Shown: positions 9,349 through 18,016 of the stretch, piece by piece
Position numbering within the stretch: the stretch's first letter is position 1
Layout of the letters: each line of letters starts with the position of its first letter
Origin: Planctomycetaceae bacterium
GTDB lineage: Bacteria; Planctomycetota; Planctomycetia; Planctomycetales; Planctomycetaceae
DNA: 57,910 bases
Assembly: GCA_002722955.1 (NCBI GenBank)
Contig: PBMZ01000052.1
Span: 1-57,910, forward strand
Reading direction: 5' to 3'
Made by a program: the position numbers and the translations under genes
Notes under the pieces: model-generated
The model's database searches: none
What the model was told of the DNA's origin: nothing
Seen by the model: only the letters and a program-made list of their open reading frames with translations

Positions 9349-10701
9349 CTATTCGATCAACCCATCTTCGCGAAGCAAGTCGATCGCGTCGGCGAACGCG
9401 GCAACGGTGACGTCGATGTCCTCGTCACTGTGGGCCAGCGACGTCGAACCAGCCCAACCCATCCAATCAACTCCGCCTAACAACAATGCACATCGGAAGG
9501 CGTGAGACAACGTCTTGTCGAATCCGACGTCCAACTTCAGATAATCGTTGTCGAAGGGAATGAAATCATCGCTGTCTGGCCGAGGCCCATCGTAATCCGC
9601 GTGAATCTTGATCGCCGAGAAATCACCATACGCGACCCACTTCGCGGACTTGTCAGCAAACACGTCATTCAACCGCTTCCGCAACTTGGCGGCTTGGGCA
9701 TTCGAATGCTGTGATGGTTCGTTCGTCGCCACAATCTCGAGCGCGGCGATGCCAGCCGCTGCCGAGAGCGGGTTGGCGTTGTAAGTACCGGGGTGCTTCA
9801 TTTTCTTGCCAAGCGGATTGTTATAGGCAAGGGCCTGCATCAAATCGGCTCGACCTGACAAACATCCGCCGGGAAGTCCTCCAGCAAGGACTTTGGCTAG
9901 GGTCGTCATATCAGGGACAACATCACAAACACCCTGAAAGCTATGCTTGTCGACTCGGAATCCCGTGATCACTTCATCCAGAACGAAGATGACATTCTTC
10001 CGCTTGGTCAGCTCACGCAAACCTTGAAGAAACTCTTTGCGAACCGGGACGACACCCCAACGGCTTCCGTTGCCTTCCAAGAACACACAAGACGGATCGT
10101 GCTCATCGATGGCGGCTTCGACTGCGGCTAAGTCATTTGGCGGAACGATCACCAAATCGCCAAACACGCCATCGGTGACGCCGGGCACCTCGTAGCCTGC
10201 TCCGTGAGGTGGCTCGGCCGCAGGAATTAAGTTGTCGTGCCAGCCATGAAAGTTGCCGGCGAATTTGATGACCTTGGACTTATCACTAACAATCCGAGCG
10301 ACTCGCAATGCCATCAATGTGGCTTCAGTGCCACTGTTGGTGAACCGCATCATTTCGGCCGAGGGCACTAGCTTGCGAACCCAGTCCGCCCATTCCAACT
10401 CCAACTCGTGACAAGCGCCAGGGTGAGTGCCCAAGGGCATTTGTTTCTGAACCGCTTCCACAACCGCCGGGTGACTGTGTCCCAGCAACATGGCTCCGTG
10501 GCCAACCCAATAGTCGATGGCTGCGTTTCCTTCCGCGTCGTATTTCTTCGAACCTTCAGACCGTGTGGCATAAAACGGGAACGGCTGCAAAAACCGAGCG
10601 TCATGCGTCACACCATTGGGAAACAGCGTGCTGGCTCGTTCATAGTGTTGAGCCGAGCTGGCGAACTTCTCATGGAAGAGTTGATTGATTCGGTTGGTCA
10701 T
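9349..10701 (-). CDS. Class III PLP aminotransferase (glutamate-1-semialdehyde mutase-like)
   Basis: The 450-residue enzyme has the class III PLP fold. The order is GNAAIDYWVGHGAMLLGH, the phosphate-binding NSGTEATLMALRVAR, NFHGWHDN, the metal/PLP aspartate in FVLDEVITGFR, the Schiff-base lysine in TTLAKVLAGGLPGG, and HPGTYNANPLSAAAG. These are the motifs of the HemL-like subgroup. I do not name it hemL: the N-terminus and the VFLEGNGSRWGVVP segment differ from tetrapyrrole mutases, and no haem genes are near. A transaminase or aminomutase on an unknown substrate is as likely. It has no partners in an operon; cstA is divergent. Confidence 0.85.
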   Translation of the reverse strand: MTNRINQLFHEKFASSAQHYERASTLFPNGVTHDARFLQPFPFYATRSEGSKKYDAEGNAAIDYWVGHGAMLLGHSHPAVVEAVQKQMPLGTHPGACHELELEWADWVRKLVPSAEMMRFTNSGTEATLMALRVARIVSDKSKVIKFAGNFHGWHDNLIPAAEPPHGAGYEVPGVTDGVFGDLVIVPPNDLAAVEAAIDEHDPSCVFLEGNGSRWGVVPVRKEFLQGLRELTKRKNVIFVLDEVITGFRVDKHSFQGVCDVVPDMTTLAKVLAGGLPGGCLSGRADLMQALAYNNPLGKKMKHPGTYNANPLSAAAGIAALEIVATNEPSQHSNAQAAKLRKRLNDVFADKSAKWVAYGDFSAIKIHADYDGPRPDSDDFIPFDNDYLKLDVGFDKTLSHAFRCALLLGGVDWMGWAGSTSLAHSDEDIDVTVAAFADAIDLLREDGLIE

Positions 10702-11022
10702 TGCTGAGGCTCTTGGTACTTACGACTGTGGTTTAAACAAGGTTCGCTCACAAATTCTTGCCAAGTTGGGCAGGATATAGTAACCCGACGCGTGAGCGAG
10801 GGACGTTCACACGTGTTCGCAACCAATAATCAAAGACTTCGAACACGTGTGAGCGTCCCTCGCTCACGCGTCGGGTTACTATGGAAATGGCACACGTGAC
10901 GAAAGCCAAAATCCTTGAGCACACCCAAACGACTTCATCGCGTTGCGGGCTGTTGGCGATCAAGATACCTTTTATAGAGGTGGCACGAAACCATCGCTGC
11001 ACTTTCTTAATGGGATTCGATT
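10702..11022. other. Divergent intergenic region with a 43-bp palindrome
   Basis: This 321-base gap lies between the divergent aminotransferase and cstA genes, so it must hold promoters for both. Apart from the palindrome at 10777-10882 I see no gene and no clear operator. cstA has only a weak ribosome site before its ATG. Confidence 0.5.
10777..10882. repeat. Near-perfect palindrome, 43-bp arms
   Basis: The left arm (10777-10819, starting ATAGTAACCCGACGCGTGAG) matches the reverse complement of 10840-10882 with a single mismatch, around a 20-base loop. The outer TAACCCGACGCGTGAGCGAG sequence is one I associate with repeats scattered in planctomycete genomes. It sits in the divergent promoter region rather than after a gene, so a terminator role is less likely. 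Confidence 0.9.
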
Positions 11023-12906
11023 ATGGAAACGCTTCTGATTGCCGTCGGAGCTTTCGTCGGCTTTATTGTGGCTTACCACACCTATGGCCGTTGGCTATCG
11101 CGCAAAATCTTCGGATTGACCGTCGAGAACGAAGTGCCCTCGCATCAACTCCGTGACGATGTGGACTTCGTACCGACTCGCAAAGAGGTCATTTTTGGCC
11201 ACCATTTCACCAGCATTGCCGGGACAGGACCGATCGTCGGCCCGGCCATTGCCGTTTTTTGGGGATGGTTACCCGCACTCTTGTGGGTTATTTTCGGTTC
11301 GATCTTTATCGGTGCGGTCCATGACTTTAGCGCCTTGGTGATTTCGCTTCGAAACCGAGGCCAGACGGTGGGTGAAGTGGCCGGAAGATTGATCAACCCG
11401 CGCGCTCGCGTGCTGTTTCTGATCATCTTGTTCATGGCACTGACGGTCGTCTTGGCCATCTTCGGCTTGGTCATAGCCATCATATTCCGACTTTACCCCG
11501 AAAGCGTTTTGCCAACGTGGGTCTCGCTACCACTGGCCATTGCAATTGGTGTCTGGGTATACAAAAAAGGTGGCGGATTGCTGGGACCGTCGCTGGCTGC
11601 ATTGGCCGTGATCTACGGAGCAGTCTGGGTTGGTGCCTATGTTATGCCCGTCGACATCAACGCTTTAGTTGGAGTTCCCGCAGCCGGCCCGTTTCCAAAT
11701 GTCGTGACCGTTTGGACGCTGGTTTTGTTCGTGTACTGTTTCTTCGCGTCGGTGTTGCCAGTGTGGGTCATGCTGCAACCTCGCGACTATATCAATAGCC
11801 ATCAGTTGGTAGTTACACTGGGCTTACTGATGCTTGGAGTCATCGTGGCCGGCGCGACGGGCAAGGCGCAGCTTGCCGAGAGTACTCCGGCGTTTGCGGG
11901 CGACGCATTGCCAGCGGACGCCCCGCCGATCTTTCCGTTCCTGTTCATCACGATTGCCTGCGGTGCGTGCAGCGGCTTCCATTGCTTGGTCAGTAGTGGC
12001 ACAACCAGCAAACAAGTTGATAAGGAAACCGACGCTCAATACGTCGCCTATGGATCGATGTTACTCGAAGGTGGCTTGGCCGTGATGGTCATTCTTGCGT
12101 GTTGTGCTGGCGTGGGGATGGGCGCCTTTGATCGTACAAAGAACGATGCGGCTCCTGGCGGATACGAATACGTTAAGCGTTTGGAAGCCGATGGAACTCA
12201 AGCGACAGGCCGAGCCGCCTGGAGCGCGCAATACGACATTGGACGCAGCTGGAAAGATTTTTCACTAGGAAACAAAGTCGGCGCCTTCATCAACGGCGGC
12301 GCGAATTTCTTGACGGCCATCGGAATTCCTTTGAAGCTAGGCATCGGTGTCATTGCTGTTCTGGTGGCTTGCTTCGCCGCAACCACGTTAGACAGCGCGA
12401 CCAGATTGCAGCGGTACGTCATCCAAGAACTAGCCGGTACACTCAAAGTCAAACCGCTAACCAACAAGTATGCGGCCACCCTGTTTGCCGTCGTATTGGC
12501 CGGAATTGTCGCCATGATGCCCGGCAACCCGAAGCTTGGTGCTGGTAGCGGTGGCTTGATCCTATGGCCGCTGTTCGGTGCCACCAACCAGTTGCTGGCG
12601 GGCCTGGCATTTATGGTCACTGTCTTCTATCTCTGGCGACGCGGCAAAGCCGTTTGGTTCGCTGTCATTCCGATGATCATGATGATGATCATGCCGGCTT
12701 GGGCCATGCTGTGGAACATGTTCAACCCGGATACCGGATGGTTGCACAGCGGCAAGACGCTCTTGTTCTGGAATGGAGTCGCCATCTTGACCATACAGGT
12801 TTGGATGATCGTCGAGGGCCTGCTGTTGATGCCGAAGGCGAAAGGCATTTTAGAGGAAGCGTTGCCGCCATTGCCCTCAAAGCAGCCAGCCGCTGAGACG
12901 AGCTGA
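11023..12906 (+). CDS. cstA: Carbon starvation protein CstA-family transporter
   Basis: The 627-residue protein is an inner-membrane transporter of the CstA/BtsT family, which takes up pyruvate or peptides during carbon shortage. Family blocks visible are the N-terminal helix with YHTYGRWLSRKIFGL, FGHHFTSIAGTGPIVGPAIA, GAVHDFSALVISLRNRG, ACGACSGFHCLVSSGTTSKQ, and LDSATRLQRYVIQEL, with helices spread over the whole length. A cytoplasmic or periplasmic loop at about 365-410 is longer than the shortest family members. The gene is monocistronic, followed by a 30-bp inverted repeat. Which substrate it carries cannot be told. Confidence 0.93.
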   Translation: METLLIAVGAFVGFIVAYHTYGRWLSRKIFGLTVENEVPSHQLRDDVDFVPTRKEVIFGHHFTSIAGTGPIVGPAIAVFWGWLPALLWVIFGSIFIGAVHDFSALVISLRNRGQTVGEVAGRLINPRARVLFLIILFMALTVVLAIFGLVIAIIFRLYPESVLPTWVSLPLAIAIGVWVYKKGGGLLGPSLAALAVIYGAVWVGAYVMPVDINALVGVPAAGPFPNVVTVWTLVLFVYCFFASVLPVWVMLQPRDYINSHQLVVTLGLLMLGVIVAGATGKAQLAESTPAFAGDALPADAPPIFPFLFITIACGACSGFHCLVSSGTTSKQVDKETDAQYVAYGSMLLEGGLAVMVILACCAGVGMGAFDRTKNDAAPGGYEYVKRLEADGTQATGRAAWSAQYDIGRSWKDFSLGNKVGAFINGGANFLTAIGIPLKLGIGVIAVLVACFAATTLDSATRLQRYVIQELAGTLKVKPLTNKYAATLFAVVLAGIVAMMPGNPKLGAGSGGLILWPLFGATNQLLAGLAFMVTVFYLWRRGKAVWFAVIPMIMMMIMPAWAMLWNMFNPDTGWLHSGKTLLFWNGVAILTIQVWMIVEGLLLMPKAKGILEEALPPLPSKQPAAETS

Positions 12907-12918
12907 TTGCCTTTATAG

Positions 12919-13043
12919 GAGTGCGGTGGTCTGGCACCGCTTTGGATTCTTTGGACTTCGTGCAGAAATCCGAAAATACGTGATCGTCCCGAATCCAGTG
13001 CGAAAGCCAAATCAATCCAAAGCGGTGCCAGACCACCGCACTC
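12919..13043. repeat. Inverted repeat, perfect 30-bp arms
   Basis: The arm at 12919-12948 (GAGTGCGGTGGTCTGGCACC and on) is the exact reverse complement of 13014-13043, with a 65-base spacer. It fills most of the gap between cstA and the enolase-like gene. No coding frame spans it. Confidence 0.9.
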
Positions 13044-13118
13044 GATAAAATCCAAAAACGCATCAAAACTCGCGTTTCCGGTTACAAGACGATCCATCCA
13101 TACGATTGGTGAGTGCCC

Positions 13119-14501
13119 ATGAAGTCGATCGACCTATCCGCGCCGCTTGATCGCCGCCGTTTGTTGAAAGTTGCCTTGGGGGGCTTGGCCGCCGGGCCGC
13201 TGATCACTTCGTCCGCAAGGCGACTTGCTGTCGCTGAGGAAAAAGCTCGAAGCAATATCGGCAAGGATTTCGTCACCGACATCGAAGTCCACAACATCAT
13301 GGTCCCGTATCACGATTGGTTGCATGATACTTTGCAACACTTTTACGGACCGACGCGGAGAGTGATCTATGTCGTTCACACGAAGAGCGGCCTTGTTGGT
13401 TTGGGGGAAGGTCACAGTGCCGAGCCTCAGAGTGTGATCGATCGCTATGTCGGCTCGAATTACTTCGAGTGGATTGGCGACGAGACCTCACTGCCGCTAG
13501 GCTCGGCGATGTACGATCTGATGGGGCAAGCCGCGGACATTCCGGTTTCGAAACTGTTCGGGAAACGACATCGCCAATGGGTCCCGGTCGGTTCATGGAC
13601 TGTTTCCGCCGACCCCAAACACATGGCCGAAGCGGTCTCACGGTATTCACGCGCTGGATACACTTGGCTCAAATATCATCTATCACCGTTTGAAAATGTG
13701 ATGGATCAATTAGAGGCCATGCAAATCGTCGCGCCGCGTGGATTTCGGATTCAGTTCGACTTAACTTCGGGCGGGACTGATGACAACACTCAGGAACTTT
13801 TAGAGCGGATCAGCAAATCGCCGCTGGCTGGTGCCTTCGAGGATCCAATGAACACAAAGGACCTCGACGAGTACGCTCTGCTTCGAAAGCACTGCCGCTT
13901 GCCAATCTTGCTGCATCACAGTCCGCTTCAATTCACGTTTGATGTGCTTCGGCAGGCGGCGGATGGTTACATTCTTGGGCATCAGAAAATCGGCGTTGCT
14001 ATGCGGCGTGCCGGTTTGATGGAGGCCACGAATGCTCCGTTCATGCTGCAAAATGTCGGAGGCCTGATCACTCGCACGATGACCACACAGATGCAATCGG
14101 CGTTTCCAACAGCGCATCTTCATACACACAGCGATGCGGAAACGTGGAAGGAAGATGTGGTGAACGAGACGATTGATCCGGTGAACGGTCTCGTCCGCGT
14201 TCCCAATGCGCCGGGCCTAGGTATCACATTGAATCGTGAAAAGCTCGAGAAGCTCAAAGCCCTGAAACTGCCCGAACAGCCCAAGTGGATCATTCGCTCT
14301 CAATTCGCAAACGGGGCGAAGATGTACAACATCGCTGACCCAAAACAAAACATCTTTATGGTGCGTCCCGATGTTCGCAAACTGATTCCCATGAGCTACG
14401 CCTCACCAATTTCCTCGACGTGGTGGGACGACGACGGATCACCGGAGTACAAGCAGATATTCAAGCGGATTGAGAAAGAAGGCATCGTCTTGGAAAAGTA
14501 A
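13119..14501 (+). CDS. Exported enolase-superfamily protein with altered metal site
   Basis: The 460-residue protein begins with a Tat-type signal (LDRRRLLKVALGGLAAG) and continues as a mandelate-racemase-like enolase-superfamily protein. The N-terminal capping domain ends near residue 145. In the barrel, LKYH sits where the catalytic KxK/KxH is expected, FDLT gives the first metal aspartate and AFEDP the second acidic ligand. Where the third ligand (Asp-Glu) is expected, the sequence reads LPILLHHSP. The usual distal Lys-Gly-Gly strand is also replaced. It may bind its metal differently or act on an unusual substrate. I preferred the ATG at 13119 to the GTG at 13113. Export of this family is uncommon outside planctomycetes and acidobacteria, as far as I know. 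Confidence 0.8.
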   Translation: MKSIDLSAPLDRRRLLKVALGGLAAGPLITSSARRLAVAEEKARSNIGKDFVTDIEVHNIMVPYHDWLHDTLQHFYGPTRRVIYVVHTKSGLVGLGEGHSAEPQSVIDRYVGSNYFEWIGDETSLPLGSAMYDLMGQAADIPVSKLFGKRHRQWVPVGSWTVSADPKHMAEAVSRYSRAGYTWLKYHLSPFENVMDQLEAMQIVAPRGFRIQFDLTSGGTDDNTQELLERISKSPLAGAFEDPMNTKDLDEYALLRKHCRLPILLHHSPLQFTFDVLRQAADGYILGHQKIGVAMRRAGLMEATNAPFMLQNVGGLITRTMTTQMQSAFPTAHLHTHSDAETWKEDVVNETIDPVNGLVRVPNAPGLGITLNREKLEKLKALKLPEQPKWIIRSQFANGAKMYNIADPKQNIFMVRPDVRKLIPMSYASPISSTWWDDDGSPEYKQIFKRIEKEGIVLEK

Positions 14502-14510
14502 CGACGTGTC

Positions 14511-15176
14511 TCAAAGCACGCCGTACTTTTCGTAAGCCTCGGTCGCTTTCATGCCGTTTCGGATGGCGTCGCGTGTGATGTTTTCAGCGTGTACCTTGTC
14601 CCAGGCTCGCTTCAGAGCTTCCTCTTCATGAGCCTGCGGGACCACGACGATGCCATCGACGTCAGCCACGACAAGATCTCCCGGAGCAAACGTTACGCCG
14701 TCGATCTCGACGGGCACGTTAACGTCAATCACTCGCTGTCGATTCAGGCTGTCTAAGACATTCGTGCCGCGAGCATACACGGGAAACCCAACTTCTTTCA
14801 TCTGACGGACGTCGCGCACGGCACCGTCGACAATGACGCCGATGCAGCCGCCATTTCGCGCGGCCGTCGTCAGCAGTTCTCCCCAGATGCCTGATCGCAT
14901 CGAACCGCCAGCAGCAGCGATCATCACATCGTCCAGCTGGCACGAGTCGACAGCTTGCAACTCCAGCTCGTACGGACGAGGGTCCTCGTGGCTCATGTCG
15001 GCCCATAGAGTTGTCCGACAACGTCCGACTAGGAAGCCTTCAACAGTCAGCGCCGGCAACGGAACTCGCGGTGACTGAACGGGGCAACCGAGCGAATCAA
15101 GGGCATCTGAGATCACCGCGGAATACATATGCTCGCGGATCATATCGAGCGTGATGGTTTCAGGGGTGTCAGACAT
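14511..15176 (-). CDS. RraA-like protein (HMG/CHA aldolase family)
   Basis: The 221-residue protein is an RraA-type fold: VISDALDSLGC near the N-terminus, GSMRSGIWGELLTTAARNGG, then GVIVDGAVRD, which carries the Arg-Asp that bind pyruvate and metal in 4-hydroxy-4-methyl-2-oxoglutarate aldolases, and GDLVVADVDGIVVVP. Members are either such aldolases/oxaloacetate decarboxylases or, as RraA, inhibitors of RNase E. The motif set favours the aldolase side. It converges with the enolase-like gene, 9 bases apart, so the two are not cotranscribed, though a sugar-acid catabolic link is possible. Confidence 0.85.
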   Translation of the reverse strand: MSDTPETITLDMIREHMYSAVISDALDSLGCPVQSPRVPLPALTVEGFLVGRCRTTLWADMSHEDPRPYELELQAVDSCQLDDVMIAAAGGSMRSGIWGELLTTAARNGGCIGVIVDGAVRDVRQMKEVGFPVYARGTNVLDSLNRQRVIDVNVPVEIDGVTFAPGDLVVADVDGIVVVPQAHEEEALKRAWDKVHAENITRDAIRNGMKATEAYEKYGVL

Positions 15177-15200
15177 TTTTCACTTCCAATGATGAGACGC

Positions 15201-15235
15201 AAAGTAGCCATCACTCTCCGAGTGATGGCTACTTT
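15201..15235. terminator. Bidirectional terminator-like hairpin (AAAGTAGCCATCACT)
   Basis: AAAGTAGCCATCACT (15201-15215) and AGTGATGGCTACTTT (15221-15235) form a perfect 15-bp stem with a 5-base loop and short T-tracts at the ends. It lies downstream of asnS on the minus strand. The right half recurs at 44297-44313, so it is also a repeat family. Confidence 0.7.
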
Positions 15236-15240
15236 TTCAG

Positions 15241-15263
15241 TCGTTTAACGCCCAGCCGGAGGC
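15241..15263. repeat. Repeat family B, copy 1 (TCGTTTAACGCCCAGCC)
   Basis: TCGTTTAACGCCCAGCCGGA and the next bases recur at 19070-19095 and, within a hairpin, at 52277-52332. All three are intergenic, and this one is adjacent to the asnS stop. Confidence 0.7.
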
Positions 15264-15270
15264 AGTGGCT

Positions 15271-16662
15271 CTAAAACTCTGCGTTCTTTGGGGTTCGCGG
15301 GAATGGGATGACGTCGCGAATGTTTTGCATTCCTGTCACCAGTTGAACAAGACGCTCCAGTCCAAGTCCGAAACCGGAATGTGGGACAGACCCGTAACGC
15401 CGCAAGTCCGCGTACCACCAGTACTCTTTCGGATCCAAATCACATTCTTCCATTCGTGCCAGCAAAACGTCGAGACGTTCCTCGCGCTGGCTGCCGCCGA
15501 TGATTTCGCCAACGCGTGGCACCAATACATCCATGGCTCGCACTGTCTTCTCGTCGTCATTGCAACGCATGTAGAACGGTTTAATCGTTCTGGGATAATC
15601 GTGCAGGATCACGGGTTGTTTGAAGTGTTGTTCGGTCAAGAACCGTTCGTGCTCGGATTGAAGATCGCGGCCACATTCGACTGGGTATTCGAACTCAGTA
15701 CTGCTGTCTTCGAGAATCTTAACCGCCTCGGTGTACGGCAAGCGAATGAAGTCGTTGTCGATGATGTTTCGCATCGTGTCCATACACGTCTTGTCGATTC
15801 GCAAGTTGAAGAAATCCATGTCTTCCGGGCATTGCTCGAGCACATCGCGGATCACCGTTTGAATGAACTCTTGAGCCAACGTCATGTTGTCTTCGAGTTC
15901 GTAGAAAGGCATCTCGGGCTCGACCATCCAGAACTCGGCCAAGTGCCGCGCCGTGTTGGAATTCTCAGCTCGAAACGTTGGCCCGAATGTGTAACAGTCA
16001 CCAACGGATGTGGCGAAGATCTCGGCCTCTAGTTGTCCACTAACTGTTAGAGATGCCGCCTTGCCGAAGAAATCTTGCGAGAAATCAATCTCCGTTTGGA
16101 TTTGGGCGAGCTTCACGAGGTCCAACGTTGTTACCTGGAACATCTCGCCCGCCCCCTCACAGTCGCTGGTCGTGATGATGGGCGTATTGATGTAGAGGAA
16201 GCCGCGATCTTGAAAGAATCGATGAATCGACGCCGAGATTGCGTTTCGCACGCGTGCAATTGCCCCGAATGTGTTCGTTCGCGGTCGTAAGTGAGCGATC
16301 TCACGTAGAAACTCGAAGCTGTGGCGTTTCTTTTGAAGTGGGTACGATTGGGCGTCGGCAGTCCCCAAAAGCTTCAGACTGCCGGCTTGCATCTCGACAC
16401 GTTGCCCCTTGCCCGGCGATTCTTTCAGTTCGCCCGTCAAGGCCACGCTGGCACCGGTGGTGACGTCCTTGATCGTGGCTTCGTAGCCCTCGACATCGGC
16501 ATCGACCACGCATTGAAGGTTGGCCATGCACGAACCGTCATTCAGCTCGATGAACGAAAACCCGTGTTTCGAGTCCCTTCGAGTTCGCACCCAACCGCGA
16601 ACCTCAACCTGTTCGCCCGGCTGTCCATTTTTGAGTAAATCGGAGACCTTCGATCTCGACAT
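15271..16662 (-). CDS. asnS: Asparaginyl-tRNA synthetase
   Basis: The 463-residue class IIb synthetase charges tRNA-Asn. The N-terminal OB-fold ([20 protein letters not shown]) is followed by the catalytic core: motif 1 around [12 protein letters not shown], motif 2 in [20 protein letters not shown], motif 3 in [15 protein letters not shown], and the C-terminal [10 protein letters not shown]. The [11 protein letters not shown] segment and FRAENSNT separate AsnS from AspS. I chose the ATG at 16662 because AAAGG stands 9 bases before it; the in-frame ATG at 16671 directly abuts that site. The hairpin at 15201-15235 probably ends its transcript. Confidence 0.96.
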   Translation of the reverse strand: MSRSKVSDLLKNGQPGEQVEVRGWVRTRRDSKHGFSFIELNDGSCMANLQCVVDADVEGYEATIKDVTTGASVALTGELKESPGKGQRVEMQAGSLKLLGTADAQSYPLQKKRHSFEFLREIAHLRPRTNTFGAIARVRNAISASIHRFFQDRGFLYINTPIITTSDCEGAGEMFQVTTLDLVKLAQIQTEIDFSQDFFGKAASLTVSGQLEAEIFATSVGDCYTFGPTFRAENSNTARHLAEFWMVEPEMPFYELEDNMTLAQEFIQTVIRDVLEQCPEDMDFFNLRIDKTCMDTMRNIIDNDFIRLPYTEAVKILEDSSTEFEYPVECGRDLQSEHERFLTEQHFKQPVILHDYPRTIKPFYMRCNDDEKTVRAMDVLVPRVGEIIGGSQREERLDVLLARMEECDLDPKEYWWYADLRRYGSVPHSGFGLGLERLVQLVTGMQNIRDVIPFPRTPKNAEF

Positions 16663-16921
16663 TTCAATCATCCTTTGATTTCACAGCATTTCGGCTGAAA
16701 TGTGCCGTCGGTTGTCGTGATGGTATTATGGCAACCGCTTACAGATTTGTCATCGCAGACTTTCCTATCGTGCTCGAAGTGGATAGAAATAGGGATGACG
16801 GAACCCAAAGACCGGAAATGTAACGCCCAAACGTTACCTTTACACGGTGCCGGTTCTTTGGTGGGCAGGATATGTCACCCCAGCCGTGCTCACCTCATTA
16901 TTCACGCAAGAGGAAACTCAC

Positions 16922-17953
16922 ATGACTCACCCCAGCTTTCGAATGCTGCTGCTCGGCACCGCATTGCTCTTTGTCGTCTCGCCGCTGCAAGCCGATCATC
17001 ACTTGCCACCAAAGGGCCTAAAGCCCCTGAAATACCCGAAAGACAATCCGCAAACCGCCGCCAAAATCGAACTTGGCAAGCAGTTGTACTTCGACCCTCG
17101 ATTGTCCAGCGATGACACCGTTTCCTGTGCCAGTTGCCACGATCCCAAAAAGGGCTACAGCAATGGCGAGCGTTTCGGTATCGGCGTCGATGGCAAGGAA
17201 GGCGGCCGCAACACGCCGACGATCATCAACATGGCATACTCGCGAATGCAATTTTGGGACGGTCGAGTTTACTCGCGAACCGCCAGCCTCGAAGCTCAAG
17301 CCTTGGGCCCGATCGCCAATCCGATCGAGATGAACCTTCCGCTCGACAAAATGGAAATCAAATTGAACAAAATCGAAGGCTACCGCAAGCAATTCAAAGC
17401 CGTCTTCGGTGCCGACAAGATCGTCAAAGAAGACGTCGCCAAGGCAATCGCGGCTTTCGAGCGAACAATTCTTTCCGGCGATGCCCCCTACGACCGCTTC
17501 AAGGCTGGCGACGAGAAAGCCCTTTCCGCAGCCGCCAAACGCGGTATGGACCTGTTCTTCAGCGGCAAGAAAACTAACTGCGTCGCGTGCCATAAGGGCG
17601 AGCGATTCAGGGACGACGCCTTTCACAATATTGGTGTTGGCATGGACGCAAAGAAGCCCGACGTTGGCCGCTTCGCTGTCACGAAGCTCGAGGGAGACCG
17701 CGGCCGATTCAAGACACCGCCGCTGCGAGAAGTTGACAAAAACGGACCGTACATGCACGACGGTAGCTTGAAGACGTTGGAAGAAGTCGTCGAGTTCTAT
17801 GCCAAAGGCGGCATCAAGAACCCGCAACTCTCGGAAGACATCAAACCATTGAAGCTGACCAAACAAGAAAAGGCCGACTTGGTGACCTTCATGAAAGAAG
17901 GACTCAGCAGCAAGAAGTATCCGATGGTGAAAGCTCCAAAGCTGCCCAAATAG
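16922..17953 (+). CDS. Di-haem cytochrome c peroxidase (CcpA/MauG family)
   Basis: The 343-residue periplasmic protein reduces hydrogen peroxide with electrons from small cytochromes, or acts as a related di-haem enzyme. A signal peptide (LLLGTALLFVVSPLQA) is followed by two haem sites, CASCH (Cys69, Cys72, His73) and CVACH (Cys220, Cys223, His224). The family segments ELGKQLYFDPRLS, FWDGR, LGPIANPIEM and FKTPPLREV are all present. The ATG at 16922 has GAGGAA in front. An upstream GTAACG/CGTTAC pair at 16820-16837 could be an operator but is short. The beta-propeller gene follows after 63 bases, so the two are probably an operon. Confidence 0.93.
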   Translation: MTHPSFRMLLLGTALLFVVSPLQADHHLPPKGLKPLKYPKDNPQTAAKIELGKQLYFDPRLSSDDTVSCASCHDPKKGYSNGERFGIGVDGKEGGRNTPTIINMAYSRMQFWDGRVYSRTASLEAQALGPIANPIEMNLPLDKMEIKLNKIEGYRKQFKAVFGADKIVKEDVAKAIAAFERTILSGDAPYDRFKAGDEKALSAAAKRGMDLFFSGKKTNCVACHKGERFRDDAFHNIGVGMDAKKPDVGRFAVTKLEGDRGRFKTPPLREVDKNGPYMHDGSLKTLEEVVEFYAKGGIKNPQLSEDIKPLKLTKQEKADLVTFMKEGLSSKKYPMVKAPKLPK

Positions 17954-18016
17954 TCGCCGATTGAATTCAAAGACAGACTACTAGGACCAATAACTACATC
18001 CAGGAGATCGAAGTAG

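Noticed and set aside
9349..10701. Naming the class III aminotransferase hemL
   Set aside because: The PLP motifs fit the subgroup, but the N-terminus and substrate-site segments differ from tetrapyrrole enzymes and no haem genes are near.
17018..17866. A 282-codon minus-strand ORF opposite the cytochrome c peroxidase
   Set aside because: It is the antisense shadow of a well-supported gene and has no recognisable domain.
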